From Paenibacillus harenae (GTDB lineage: Bacteria > Bacillota > Bacilli > Paenibacillales > Paenibacillaceae): DNA of 64,000 nt. The notes under the pieces are model-generated. The model had not been told where the DNA came from and ran no database searches. It saw only the letters and a program-made list of their open reading frames with translations. The translations under genes and the position numbers were made by a program. The stretch lies in assembly GCF_030812415.1 (NCBI RefSeq), contig NZ_JAUSST010000012.1, positions 1 through 64,000 of the forward strand. Reading direction: 5' to 3'. Positions 26,245-34,929 of the stretch are shown in pieces (positions within the stretch are counted from its first letter, which is position 1; every line of letters starts with the position of its first letter).

Positions 26245-26274
26245 GAATAGCGGCCTCTCCGTTTTTCCATACTA
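26245..26274 (+). promoter_or_regulatory. sigma-G-type forespore promoter of the PBP gene
   Basis: GAATA at 26245-26249 and CATACTA at 26268-26274 with an 18-bp spacer match the sigma-G consensus GHATR / CATnHTA at every defined position. It predicts a start about 32 bp before the GTG of the PBP gene. Confidence 0.65.
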
Positions 26275-26313
26275 AGGAAAAGTGAAGCTTTGCGCTGAAG
26301 GGAGTACGCTTAC

Positions 26314-28422
26314 GTGACTAAGACTTCCAAACGACCGGTCAAGCCGCGCCGCTTGCCGTCGATACCGATACTGACCGAGAGATTTCTCCCTCAAATTCTC
26401 CAAATGAAAAAGTGGCTGAAGCGTTCCGCCATCCTCTTCGCGATCTTCGCCGTATTCGTCTGCGGACTGCTCATTTTCTTGCGCACCCAGTCGCTGCCGG
26501 CGGCAACCATCAGCCAGACGTCGCAGATGCTCGATCTGAATGGCAACGTCATCGATACGTTCCACGCCGGGGAGAATCGACGCTCCGTGAAGCTGGAGGA
26601 CATCTCGCATTACGTGGTGGAAGCCACGCTCGCCATCGAGGACCGTCGCTTCTTCGACCATAGCGGCTTCGACGTGAAGGGCATGGCGCGCGCCGTCATG
26701 GTCAACGTGCAGAGCATGTCCGCGCGGCAGGGCGCCAGCACGCTGACGCAGCAGCTTGCGCGGAATCTTTATTTGACGCATGAGCGCACCTGGCAGCGCA
26801 AGATGAAGGAAGCGATGTATACGGTACAGCTCGAGATGAACTATTCCAAAGACGAAATTCTCGGTATGTACTTGAACCAGATCTATTACGGACACGGCTC
26901 CTACGGGATCGAAGCAGCCGCCCAAATGTACTTCGACAAGCATGCGAACGAGCTGACGTTAGCCGAAAGCGCCATGCTGGCCGGCATTCCGAAAGGACCT
27001 AAATATTACTCGCCCTATCTCGATATGAAAAACGCGAAGGATCGGCAGCGCGCTATACTGCATGCGATGATGGAGGGCGGCGCGATTACGAAGGAGCAGG
27101 CCGACAGCGCCTACGCCGAAGTGCTGAACTTCCAGTCGCTTGAAGCCGGGCAAAGCGAAGGGTTCGCTCCCTACTTCCGCGACTACATCCGCTCGATTGC
27201 GGTCGATAAGCTCGGCATCGACGAGCATATGCTTAACGAGGGCGGAATTACGATCTATACGACGCTCGATCCAGAAGCGCAGCAAGCGGCCGAGGACGCG
27301 ATTAAGAAAACGATGCCCGCTAAGTCCGAGCAGCAGGCGGCGCTCATCGCCATCGACCCGCGCAACGGGTACATCAAGGCAATGGTCGGAGGGCGCGATT
27401 ACAAGACGAATCAGTTCAACCGCGTCTTCGCGCAGACGCGCCAGCCCGGCTCGTCGTTCAAGCCGTTCCTTTACTTAACCGCGCTGCAGAGCGGCTATAT
27501 GACGCCGGTTACCCGCTTCAAGAGCGAACCGACCGTCTTCACTTTCGACGAAGGGCGCAAGACGTACGAGCCGCATAATTACAACGATAAATATGCGAAC
27601 GAATTCATCGACATGCGGCGCGCGCTCGCAGGATCGGACAACATCTACGCCGTTAACACGATTATGACCGTCGGTGCGGACAAGGTTATCGAGACGGCGA
27701 GGAAGCTCGGCATTAAGAGCCCCATGCAGCCTGTTCCTTCTCTCGCGCTCGGCACGTTTCCCGTCAGCCCGTTCGAGATGGCATCGGCTTACGGGACGTT
27801 CGCCAATGCCGGCATTCATGCCGAGCCGGTCGCGATCATCAAGATCGAGGACCGCAAAGGCAACGTTATATATGAAGCTAAGCAGCAGAGCAAGCAGGCG
27901 ATATCGCCTGCCGAAGCTTATGTGATGACAAGCCTCATGGAGAGCGTGTTCGACGAAGGCGGTACCGGCTACCGCGTCTCTTCTATTATGAAACGTCCCG
28001 TCGCCGGGAAGACGGGCACGACCTCGGCCGACGCTTGGCTCGTCGGCTATACGCCGGAGCTTGCGACCGCGGTATGGGTCGGCTATGACAAGGACCGCAA
28101 CTTATCGGTTGCGGAGGCGCATCTGGCCGCGCCGATCTTCGCGCAGTTCACGGAGAAAGCGCTCGCCACCGTGCCGCCGAAGATCTTCCCGATACCGGCG
28201 GGCGTCGCGAACGTCTATATCGAGCCGGAGAGCGGCAAACTGGCTTTAGACACTTGCCCGACCCGCAGGCTGGAGACGTTCATCAGCGGCACGGAGCCGA
28301 CAGAAGCGTGCGGTACGCCTGCTTCTGCCGGCGAAGAAGGCGGAGCAGCCAAGGAAGACGGCGCTGGAGCGGCGAAACGCCACTCATGGTGGCAAGACCT
28401 TAAACGTTGGTGGACGGATTAA
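26314..28422 (+). CDS. Class A penicillin-binding protein (PbpG/PBP2d-like)
   Basis: A 702-residue bifunctional peptidoglycan synthase. A membrane anchor lies at about residues 38-57. The GT51 transglycosylase has ATLAIEDRRFFDHSGFD and GASTLTQQLARNLYL. The transpeptidase has the active-site GSSFKP, SDN in AGSDNIYA, and KTGTT. A Lys/Ala/Glu-rich tail follows. Bacillus pbpG, which makes forespore-side wall, is also divergent from speE-speB. A sigma-G-type promoter supports a sporulation role. The start is GTG at 26314 with GGGAG nine bases upstream. Confidence 0.9.
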   Translation: MTKTSKRPVKPRRLPSIPILTERFLPQILQMKKWLKRSAILFAIFAVFVCGLLIFLRTQSLPAATISQTSQMLDLNGNVIDTFHAGENRRSVKLEDISHYVVEATLAIEDRRFFDHSGFDVKGMARAVMVNVQSMSARQGASTLTQQLARNLYLTHERTWQRKMKEAMYTVQLEMNYSKDEILGMYLNQIYYGHGSYGIEAAAQMYFDKHANELTLAESAMLAGIPKGPKYYSPYLDMKNAKDRQRAILHAMMEGGAITKEQADSAYAEVLNFQSLEAGQSEGFAPYFRDYIRSIAVDKLGIDEHMLNEGGITIYTTLDPEAQQAAEDAIKKTMPAKSEQQAALIAIDPRNGYIKAMVGGRDYKTNQFNRVFAQTRQPGSSFKPFLYLTALQSGYMTPVTRFKSEPTVFTFDEGRKTYEPHNYNDKYANEFIDMRRALAGSDNIYAVNTIMTVGADKVIETARKLGIKSPMQPVPSLALGTFPVSPFEMASAYGTFANAGIHAEPVAIIKIEDRKGNVIYEAKQQSKQAISPAEAYVMTSLMESVFDEGGTGYRVSSIMKRPVAGKTGTTSADAWLVGYTPELATAVWVGYDKDRNLSVAEAHLAAPIFAQFTEKALATVPPKIFPIPAGVANVYIEPESGKLALDTCPTRRLETFISGTEPTEACGTPASAGEEGGAAKEDGAGAAKRHSWWQDLKRWWTD

Positions 28423-28448
28423 GTCGTCAGCTCTGACGAACAAGTTAG

Positions 28449-28480
28449 CCCCTGATCGATTCCCGATCAGGGGTTATTTA
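28449..28480 (+). terminator. Terminator of the PBP gene
   Basis: CCCCTGATCG pairs with CGATCAGGGG, followed by TTATTTAT. Confidence 0.8.
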
Positions 28481-28504
28481 TGGAAACAAGCCCCATAAGG
28501 GCAC

Positions 28505-28700
28505 TCTGATTGCAGTTTCTGCAACATAATCGCCAACTCCGCCTTCAATACTCCCCCTAGTTGCATTTTCTGCGAAAGAATCGCCTCGGTGGTGCACCCT
28601 AATCTTCCGCGTTTAAGTCCATTCTGTTGCATATTGTGCAACGACGCCTTCCTCCTGCGTCCTATTTCCGTGATTCCGCTGCACTCCCTGCAACGCAAAC
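28505..28700. repeat. Four spaced TTGCA-N5-TGCAA palindromes in an intergenic region
   Basis: Four copies of a 15-base palindrome lie at 28510-28524, 28561-28575, 28627-28641 and 28679-28693. The flanks are partly conserved: the first two copies are followed by aATCGCC and the third by GACGCC. Start-to-start distances are 51, 66 and 52 bases. A 74-codon minus-strand frame crosses them but has no ribosome site. The region looks like a non-coding repeat family, not a gene. Confidence 0.6.
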
Positions 28701-28916
28701 CATAGTTCCCGCCCCCACCGCCGGCATACGCAACCTGTTCAAGGTATAAATGCTAATTAGGACATAGACATACAACATGCAGGCAGCTTCGACATACAAA
28801 CGCCATATTTAGTGCTTTTTCGACAGGCCACACTGTTGATTTGTCCATTTTCAACCCCGCCAACCCCTGATCTTCGCATATATTTGACGGAAATATGATG
28901 AAAAAGTGAATTTTCT

Positions 28917-28946
28917 TTGAACAAGTTCGTATAATTATGGTATAGT
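28917..28946 (+). promoter_or_regulatory. Promoter of the small membrane protein gene
   Basis: TTGAAC at 28917-28922 and TATAGT at 28941-28946 with an 18-bp spacer, 42 bp before the start codon. Confidence 0.65.
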
Positions 28947-28987
28947 AATACTAAGTAAGCACTTACAATGACTCGGGAGTGTTGAAT

Positions 28988-29275
28988 ATGACGACGAAAA
29001 CTGCATCAATCAGCCACGCGCAGCCGACCAAATCAGATGTCAAACGTCTTGTCAAAGCAATGACTGCCATCGCTTGGGGTATTCTCGGCATCGGCTTCCT
29101 GCTCTGTCTCGTTAATCTTAGCCACTTCAGCGATCAGAACGTCGGACTAATGGTCGGCATCGGATTTCTAATCGGCAGCGTTCATATTTATGTTATCGGA
29201 ACGGCAATCGGACTTGTTCACGCGCGACTCCATCAAGACCAGACAACGAATGATCATCACGATCCGCAGGCTTAA
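28988..29275 (+). CDS. Small two-TM membrane protein, unknown
   Basis: A 95-residue protein with two membrane segments (about residues 29-47 and 56-76), a polar N-terminus and a His/Asp-rich cytoplasmic C-terminus (HDQ..HHDP). I do not recognise a family. I use ATG 28988 with GGGAG eight bases upstream. It has its own promoter and terminator and lies in front of qoxABCD, but nothing links it functionally to the oxidase. Confidence 0.65.
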   Translation: MTTKTASISHAQPTKSDVKRLVKAMTAIAWGILGIGFLLCLVNLSHFSDQNVGLMVGIGFLIGSVHIYVIGTAIGLVHARLHQDQTTNDHHDPQA

Positions 29276-29310
29276 AGCGATTGTGAACCTTTCGTTCAAC
29301 AAGCCAAAGG

Positions 29311-29344
29311 GCCACTTTCTTCCATGTGAAGAAGTGGCTTTTTT
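29311..29344 (+). terminator. Terminator after the small membrane protein gene
   Basis: GCCACTTTCTTC pairs with GAAGAAGTGGC, followed by six T. Confidence 0.85.
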
Positions 29345-29437
29345 GCGTTATGAAACCTAATGAAGTCGCTTCACGACTGGCTAAAAGTAACTGTTGTCTA
29401 ACCGGTGAACTTTCTATTACGGAAAAAAGACGAATTG

Positions 29438-29466
29438 TTGACGTAATTGTTAACCATGGAGATATT
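29438..29466 (+). promoter_or_regulatory. Possible qox promoter
   Basis: TTGACG at 29438-29443 and GATATT at 29461-29466 with a 17-bp spacer, 57 bp before qoxA. Confidence 0.5.
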
Positions 29467-29522
29467 GTGCGTCATATCTGCTATGTTAAGCGTAAGCAGT
29501 CATTTTGAGGAGTTGAAACGTT

Positions 29523-30503
29523 ATGAGACCGTTTATTCGCATGCTGACACCCGTACTCTTGTTGCTGATGGCCGTCACGCTCTCCGGCTGCGGCGAGCAG
29601 TTCATTGTACTCGATCCGAAGGGACCGATTGGGGAATCCCAGAAGGATCTCATCTACTTATCCACCATACTTTGCGCGGTCATTATCGTACCCGTGCTGA
29701 TCTTAACGGCGATCATTGTGTGGCGATATCGCGATAAGAAAGGCAGCACCGCCAAGTATAGACCGAATTGGGAGCACAGCACGAAGCTCGAAATCATTTG
29801 GTGGGGTATCCCGATTGTTATTATTATCGCACTGGCTACTGTCACGGTAAAATATACACATGCTCTTGAGCCTTCCAAGCCGATCGCTTCCGAGAAAGAA
29901 GCGATTACGATTCAAGTCACATCGCTCGACTGGAAATGGTTGTTCAAATATCCGGACGAGAACATTGCAACCGTCAATTACGTGAAAATTCCGGAGGACG
30001 TGCCGGTACGCTTCCAGCTTACATCCGATACCGCGATGAACTCGTTCTGGATTCCGCAGCTTGGCGGACAGCTCTACTCCATGTCGGGCATGGCGATGAC
30101 GCTGTTCCTGCAGGCTGACGAGCAAGGCAGCTACTTCGGCTCCGGCGCCAACTTCAACGGCAAAGACTTCGCGCAGATGACGTTCACCGTTGACGCAACG
30201 ACCGAACAGGATTACAACGCTTGGGTGCAGGAAGTGAAGAACTCCGCTCCGGCGCTTACGATGGAAGGGTTTGAGAAGCTGACCGAGCCCGGCACTTCCG
30301 ACAAGCAGCTCTTCTCCAGCTTCCCTGAAGGCTTGTTCGACAAGATCGTCACGCAGTACGTAGAGGAAGGCAGCTCCGGCGGCCATCATCACGGGGCTGC
30401 GGAGAGCGAGTCGGATACGGGATCCGCAACGGATGCCAAGAATGAAGCGGAATCAGATAACGCTGACGCTAATCAAGAACATATGAACCATGAGGGGCAT
30501 TAA
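29523..30503 (+). CDS. qoxA: Quinol oxidase aa3 subunit II
   Basis: A 326-residue lipoprotein-type subunit II. The lipobox LSGC has Cys23, and two membrane segments follow (about 41-66 and 92-113). The periplasmic cupredoxin domain contains MNSFWIPQLGGQLYSMSGMA, typical of quinol oxidases. The CuA ligands (the CxxxC loop and second His) are absent, so it oxidises menaquinol, not cytochrome c. The C-terminus is a His-rich, Asp/Glu-rich tail (HHHG... to MNHEGH), longer than in most relatives. First gene of qoxABCD; the start has GAGGAG upstream. Confidence 0.94.
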   Translation: MRPFIRMLTPVLLLLMAVTLSGCGEQFIVLDPKGPIGESQKDLIYLSTILCAVIIVPVLILTAIIVWRYRDKKGSTAKYRPNWEHSTKLEIIWWGIPIVIIIALATVTVKYTHALEPSKPIASEKEAITIQVTSLDWKWLFKYPDENIATVNYVKIPEDVPVRFQLTSDTAMNSFWIPQLGGQLYSMSGMAMTLFLQADEQGSYFGSGANFNGKDFAQMTFTVDATTEQDYNAWVQEVKNSAPALTMEGFEKLTEPGTSDKQLFSSFPEGLFDKIVTQYVEEGSSGGHHHGAAESESDTGSATDAKNEAESDNADANQEHMNHEGH

Positions 30504-30548
30504 CCCCTAAGCACTGTTTCACACTAACGTAATGTAGGAGGTCCCCTC

Positions 30549-32519
30549 ATGTTGGACAAAATCAAAGAGTTCGCATCCGAGTTTTTCGTTACGGGCGACC
30601 CGCTTATTCTAGGGGCGCAAGTATCGATAGCACTGTCGGTCGTGGCGATCGTATTTGTACTCACTTTTTTCAAAAAATGGCGTTGGCTTTGGACGGAATG
30701 GCTTACAAGCGTCGATCATAAGAAGATCGGCATCATGTACATCATTGCCTCCATTCTGATGCTGTTCCGCGGCGGCGTCGACGCATTGCTTATGCGGCTT
30801 CAGCTTGCTGCACCGCAGCTCGAATTTCTAGAGGCCGAGCACTATAACCAAATTTTCACGACGCATGGCGTTATCATGATCTTGTTCATGGCCATGCCGC
30901 TGATGTTCGGTTTATTCAATATCGTCGTACCGCTTATGATCGGCGCGCGCGACGTCGCATTCCCGTTCCTGAACTCGCTTAGCTTCTGGATGTTCTTCTT
31001 CGGGGCGATGCTGTTCAACGTATCGTTTATTATCGGCGGATCTCCGGATGCGGGCTGGCTCGCTTACCCGCCGCTTTCCGAGCTGTCGGGCAGTCCGGGC
31101 CTCGGCCAAGACTTCTATATATGGGGGATTCAAATCTCAGGTATCGGCTCGCTCGCAACGGGCATCAACTTTATCGTTACGATTCTGAAGATGCGCGCGC
31201 CTGGCATGACATTGATGAAAATGCCCATGTTCGTCTGGTCCGTCCTGTCTTCGTGCATTACGATCATATTCGCATTCCCGATCTTGACCGTTACGCTGTT
31301 CCTGCTGTTTATCGACCGCTACTTGGGCGCGCATTTCTTCACGCTCGACGGCGGCGGCAATCCGATGATGTACATCAACCTCATCTGGATGTGGGGACAT
31401 CCCGAAGTTTATATCGTTATATTGCCGGCATTCGGTATTTTCTCGGAGATCGTATCGGCTTTCTCGAAGAAAAAGCTATTCGGCTACAAGTCGATGGTAT
31501 TCGCTCTTATGTCGATCAGCTTCTTCTCGTTCTTCACATGGGCGCATCACTTCTTCACGATGGGCTCGGGCGCGAACGTCAATGCGTTCTTCGCCTTAAC
31601 GACAATGCTCATCGCGATCCCGACAGGGGTCAAGGTGTTCAACTGGCTCTTTACGATGTACAGGGGACGGCTATCCTTCCCTACGCCAATGATGTGGACG
31701 GTCGCATTCATCCCGTGCTTCGTCATTGGGGGTATGACGGGCGTCCTGCTGTCCGTCGCGCCGGCAGACTTCCAGTTCCATAACAGCTACTTCCTGATCG
31801 CGCATTTCCACCAAGTATTGATCGGCGGCGTCGTATTCGGATATTTTGCAGGGCTATACTATTGGTGGCCGAAGATGTTCGGTTTCAAGCTTCACGAAGG
31901 TCTTGGCAAATGGGCGTTCTGGTTCTGGAACATCGGCTTCTACGTCTGCTTCATGCCGCAATACGCGCTCGGCCTTATGGGCATGACGCGCCGCGTCAAC
32001 ACGTACGACTTCGATATGGGCTGGCAGCCGCTTAACGTCGTTTCCACCGTCGGCGGTTTCTTGATGGGTATCGCATTCCTGTTCCAAATATGGCAAATCG
32101 CGCACAGCATTAAGTTCTTCAAGAAAGTCGACAATGGCGACAACTGGGACGGCAGAACGCTGGAATGGTCGATTCCATCGCCGGCGCCGCTCTACAACTT
32201 TGCTAGAATCCCGCAAGTACAGAGCCAGGATGACTGGTGGGAGACGAAGCAGCGCCGAGCTGCGGGCGAGCCTGAACCGGCACCTGCGCCGCTTGAGCCG
32301 ATCCATATGCCGAAGAACTCCGGCATTCCGTTCATTATGTCCGTCTGCTGGTTCGTTCTAGGCTTCGGCCTCGTCTGGGATTGGCTCTGGATGGCTATAC
32401 CGGGCTTCCTCGGCGTCGTAGCCTGCTTGCTGGCCCGTTCGTTCACCTACGATACCGACTATTACATTCCCGTCGATGAAGTCGAGCGGACGGAAGCTGC
32501 TCTAAGGGGGTCAAAATAA
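30549..32519 (+). CDS. qoxB: Quinol oxidase aa3 subunit I
   Basis: A 656-residue haem-copper oxidase subunit I. The hallmark segments are the low-spin haem His in FTTHGVIMILFMAMP, the CuB His and cross-linked Tyr in WGHPEVYIVILPAFG, the two CuB His in TWAHHFFTMG, and the haem a3/a His pair in LIAHFHQVLIGG. It reduces oxygen to water while pumping protons in the membrane. The stop overlaps the qoxC start by one base (TAATG). Confidence 0.96.
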   Translation: MLDKIKEFASEFFVTGDPLILGAQVSIALSVVAIVFVLTFFKKWRWLWTEWLTSVDHKKIGIMYIIASILMLFRGGVDALLMRLQLAAPQLEFLEAEHYNQIFTTHGVIMILFMAMPLMFGLFNIVVPLMIGARDVAFPFLNSLSFWMFFFGAMLFNVSFIIGGSPDAGWLAYPPLSELSGSPGLGQDFYIWGIQISGIGSLATGINFIVTILKMRAPGMTLMKMPMFVWSVLSSCITIIFAFPILTVTLFLLFIDRYLGAHFFTLDGGGNPMMYINLIWMWGHPEVYIVILPAFGIFSEIVSAFSKKKLFGYKSMVFALMSISFFSFFTWAHHFFTMGSGANVNAFFALTTMLIAIPTGVKVFNWLFTMYRGRLSFPTPMMWTVAFIPCFVIGGMTGVLLSVAPADFQFHNSYFLIAHFHQVLIGGVVFGYFAGLYYWWPKMFGFKLHEGLGKWAFWFWNIGFYVCFMPQYALGLMGMTRRVNTYDFDMGWQPLNVVSTVGGFLMGIAFLFQIWQIAHSIKFFKKVDNGDNWDGRTLEWSIPSPAPLYNFARIPQVQSQDDWWETKQRRAAGEPEPAPAPLEPIHMPKNSGIPFIMSVCWFVLGFGLVWDWLWMAIPGFLGVVACLLARSFTYDTDYYIPVDEVERTEAALRGSK

Positions 32520-33169
32520 TGGCACACGCGATTTCGAAAACAGCGGGAGCGCATGGCGGCGGCGATCAAGGCGGTCACCATGACGAGCACCACGGCCATC
32601 ATGATCATCACGATCAAGAATCGATGAAAATGTTCGGCTTTTGGCTGTTTCTGATTACTGACGTTATCCTGTTCGGCACCTTGTTCGCGACGTTCGTCGT
32701 GCTGCGCTTCAATACGGCAGCAGGACCTACGCCGGGCGAGCTGATCGAGCTGAACGGCATCATCATATCGACGTTCATCCTGCTTACGAGCAGCTTCACG
32801 AGCGGCATCGCCGTGCTGGAGATGAACAGAGGCAACAAACGCGGGCTTATTCTATGGCTCGCCATTACAGCTCTTCTCGGGGCATCGTTTATAGGCCTTG
32901 AGGTTACCGAGTTCATTCACCTCGTTCATGAAGGAGCGAACATCGGCACCAGCGCATACTGGTCGGCGTTCTTCACTCTGGTCGGGACGCACGGACTTCA
33001 CGTCTCGGTCGGTCTCGTCTGGATGGTCGCGCTCATGCTGCAGCTCTCGCGCCGCGGTATTACGCCGGTAACGAAACGCAAGGTCAGCATTATCAGCTTG
33101 TACTGGCATTTCCTTGACGTCGTATGGATCTTCGTATTCACGATCGTATACCTGATGGGGGTGATGTAG
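32519..33169 (+). CDS. qoxC: Quinol oxidase aa3 subunit III with His-rich N-terminus
   Basis: A 216-residue subunit III with five membrane segments (FGFWLFLITDVILFG ... FFTLVGTHGLHVSVGLVWM ... WHFLDVVWIFVFTIVYLMGVM). About 40 residues precede the first segment and hold a His/Asp/Glu cluster with some ten His, which could bind metal ions such as Cu or Zn. Subunit III stabilises the oxidase. The stop is one base before the qoxD ATG. Confidence 0.93.
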   Translation: MAHAISKTAGAHGGGDQGGHHDEHHGHHDHHDQESMKMFGFWLFLITDVILFGTLFATFVVLRFNTAAGPTPGELIELNGIIISTFILLTSSFTSGIAVLEMNRGNKRGLILWLAITALLGASFIGLEVTEFIHLVHEGANIGTSAYWSAFFTLVGTHGLHVSVGLVWMVALMLQLSRRGITPVTKRKVSIISLYWHFLDVVWIFVFTIVYLMGVM

Positions 33170-33170
33170 G

Positions 33171-33530
33171 ATGGCTAACCACAACGCGCATAACGCGCAT
33201 GATACGCAGCACGGCAATGGCGGGCACGGCTCGCATGAGCATGGCGGCTCGATGAAATCCTACGTCATCGGCTTCCTGCTCTCGATCGTGCTTACGATTA
33301 TTCCGCTTGTCGTGGTCATGAACGACTTGCTGAGTAAGTCCGGCACGACATTGCTCATTCTAATCATGGCTGTGCTCCAATTTGCCGTTCAGCTCCTCTT
33401 CTTCATGCATATCCGCGACGAAGAGAAGCCGCGCTTTAATTTAATGGCGCTAATCTTCGGCCTCGTCATCCTGCTGACGATCGTTGCCGGCTCGATCTGG
33501 ATTATGACTTACAATACCGTCGCTCATTAA
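33171..33530 (+). CDS. qoxD: Quinol oxidase aa3 subunit IV with His-rich N-terminus
   Basis: A 119-residue CyoD-type subunit IV with three membrane segments (about 30-50, 57-78 and 88-110), including the typical VLQFAVQLLFFMHI. The first 25 residues carry about nine His, like qoxC. It closes the operon and a strong terminator follows. Confidence 0.92.
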   Translation: MANHNAHNAHDTQHGNGGHGSHEHGGSMKSYVIGFLLSIVLTIIPLVVVMNDLLSKSGTTLLILIMAVLQFAVQLLFFMHIRDEEKPRFNLMALIFGLVILLTIVAGSIWIMTYNTVAH

Positions 33531-33554
33531 GGGCAACGCATTGACGCATAGAAG

Positions 33555-33592
33555 AGGCTGCTCATAAGTTCGCTTATGAGCAGCCTTTTTTT
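33555..33592 (+). terminator. Terminator of qoxABCD
   Basis: A 14-bp perfect stem (AGGCTGCTCATAAG) with a TTCG loop, followed by a T run. Confidence 0.92.
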
Positions 33593-33678
33593 GACCAGTC
33601 AACCATTATGCTGTTTGGTTTTCATTCCAAGTTACGTTTATTTCTATGAAGACAGTAATAATGGAAGGGATGATCGAG

Positions 33679-34152
33679 ATGTCTGAAGCATCGCATCAAC
33701 AACCGCTCAATGCCTTGAAATGCGTTTGTTCGAACTACGTACCGGTCAAGCAACCGTTGCGGTCCGCGGAATGGTGGCAAAACCATTTCGGACTTGAGTA
33801 CGCCGTGCCGTATAATCCAGCCGAATTTCAAGCCATTCTGAAGCTATCCGATGGTCAGTGGCTTCATTTGGTGGAAACGGATGGAGTCATCGATAACCAA
33901 TTTCCGAATAAGTCGGGTTACGAAATGTTCAGACTTACATTCGAGGTCAGACAAATCGAGCAGCTGTACAACCGTCTGCAAACGAAAGGCGTACGAACGG
34001 AGAATCTTGAGGATCGGGGCAGCTGCGGCATCAACTTCGTGTTCTACGATCTGGACGGCAACAAATTCGATGTTAACGAGGTCGTCCATCTGCATCGAAC
34101 GCCCGAAGAAGCAGAGAAGGTCAAAGAACATCTTTTTCATGTAGCTTTATAA
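33679..34152 (+). CDS. VOC (glyoxalase/dioxygenase fold) family protein
   Basis: A 157-residue protein with two vicinal-oxygen-chelate half modules: NYVPVKQPLRSAEWWQNHFG, the LHLVETDG strand, and FVFYDLDGNKFDVNEVVH. Possible metal ligands are His in WLHLVE and Glu in the final strand. No substrate can be assigned. The ATG at 33679 is nine bases after GGAAGGG; upstream in-frame ATGs (33646, 33661, 33670) have no properly spaced site. It is a single-gene unit with a terminator. Confidence 0.8.
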   Translation: MSEASHQQPLNALKCVCSNYVPVKQPLRSAEWWQNHFGLEYAVPYNPAEFQAILKLSDGQWLHLVETDGVIDNQFPNKSGYEMFRLTFEVRQIEQLYNRLQTKGVRTENLEDRGSCGINFVFYDLDGNKFDVNEVVHLHRTPEEAEKVKEHLFHVAL

Positions 34153-34159
34153 ACAAAGC

Positions 34160-34193
34160 AGGGCTGCCCAAGGGTCATGGCAGCCCTTATTTC
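34160..34193. terminator. Terminator between convergent genes
   Basis: GGGCTGCC pairs with GGCAGCCC. The plus-strand tail is TTATTTC, and it may act on both strands. Confidence 0.65.
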
Positions 34194-34221
34194 AGGAGTA
34201 CGATACCGATCCATACCGCAG

Positions 34222-34416
34222 TCAGTTAGCCAGCGACTTGCTGTTCATCATTCTATACATGAAGCGCTGAAGCTGCTTTTCCCGGTTCATCCTCATCTGG
34301 AGATGGTCAAGCGCCGCTTTTGCCCTATCCATGAAAGCTTGGTCGCCGAACATCCGGTACAGACGCATATAATCATTGTATTCATCCAGCCACTCGTTGA
34401 CGTAAGAAGCATTCAT
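34222..34416 (-). CDS. Small protein, unknown
   Basis: A 64-residue, helical, Met/Arg-rich protein (NEWLDEYNDYMRLYRMFGDQ, then AFMDRAKAALDHLQMRM) with no signal or metal motif. The ATG at 34416 is six bases after GGAGGG; an ATG six bases earlier abuts that site. Regular third-position composition and a proper site favour a real gene. I do not recognise it; sporulation small proteins can look like this, but nothing proves it. Confidence 0.6.
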   Translation of the reverse strand: MNASYVNEWLDEYNDYMRLYRMFGDQAFMDRAKAALDHLQMRMNREKQLQRFMYRMMNSKSLAN

Positions 34417-34522
34417 ATTCATCCCTCCATCAGCTCAATGTCTAAATGGTAACGCTTCACTATGAATCTATTATAAGTTTAGGATAAAAGAAACGTAAAT
34501 ATTCCATATTTCGCGCGGTTCG

Positions 34523-34553
34523 AAAAAAAATACCCGCATTCTTGGGGAATGCG
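34523..34553 (-). terminator. Terminator of the zinc-ribbon gene
   Basis: GCATTCCCCAAGAATGC hairpin, GGGTA, then eight T on the minus strand. Confidence 0.8.
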
Positions 34554-34566
34554 AGCTTCATCGAAG

Positions 34567-34755
34567 CTATCCATTAACAGCGTCTACCTTCGTTTGCGGC
34601 GCATTCGCGCATCTCTTGCACACTTTTATCGCTTTATTGTCCGATGTCGTTCTCGCGTAGAGCAGCTTGATTCTCGTGCTGACGCATACCGGACAGGTGC
34701 CGCGTCCATGCGAAGGAACGTTCCAGAGCGCTTTGCCTCTTTTCGTTTTGGCCAT
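34567..34755 (-). CDS. Small zinc-ribbon protein
   Basis: A 62-residue basic protein with two CxxC knuckles (CPVC at residues 21-24 and CKRC near 46-49). They are separated by a stretch that includes TRIKLLYARTTSDNKAIKV, a typical treble-clef/zinc-ribbon spacing. The N-terminus (MAKTKRGKALWN) is ribosomal-protein-like. It could bind RNA or ribosomes, but I cannot place it in a named family. AAAGGGG precedes the start, and a terminator follows. Confidence 0.72.
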   Translation of the reverse strand: MAKTKRGKALWNVPSHGRGTCPVCVSTRIKLLYARTTSDNKAIKVCKRCANAPQTKVDAVNG

Positions 34756-34929
34756 TGCGTATTACCCCTTTTATAGACAGATACGGGGCTATGCCGAATC
34801 AGCCCGGAGTGCTGCTCGGCACGCTCCCCTTGCCTCAATTGTAGCCGCACTGGCGCGATGTCCGAAAGGGAATAGATGGTTATGAAAAATACTTTATTGT
34901 TGTACCCGTAAGCCAAGCCTCTCTATCGG

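Noticed and set aside
28474..28698. A 74-codon minus-strand ORF in the PBP/qox spacer
   Set aside because: It is built from the TTGCA-N5-TGCAA repeats, has no ribosome site and overlaps the PBP terminator.
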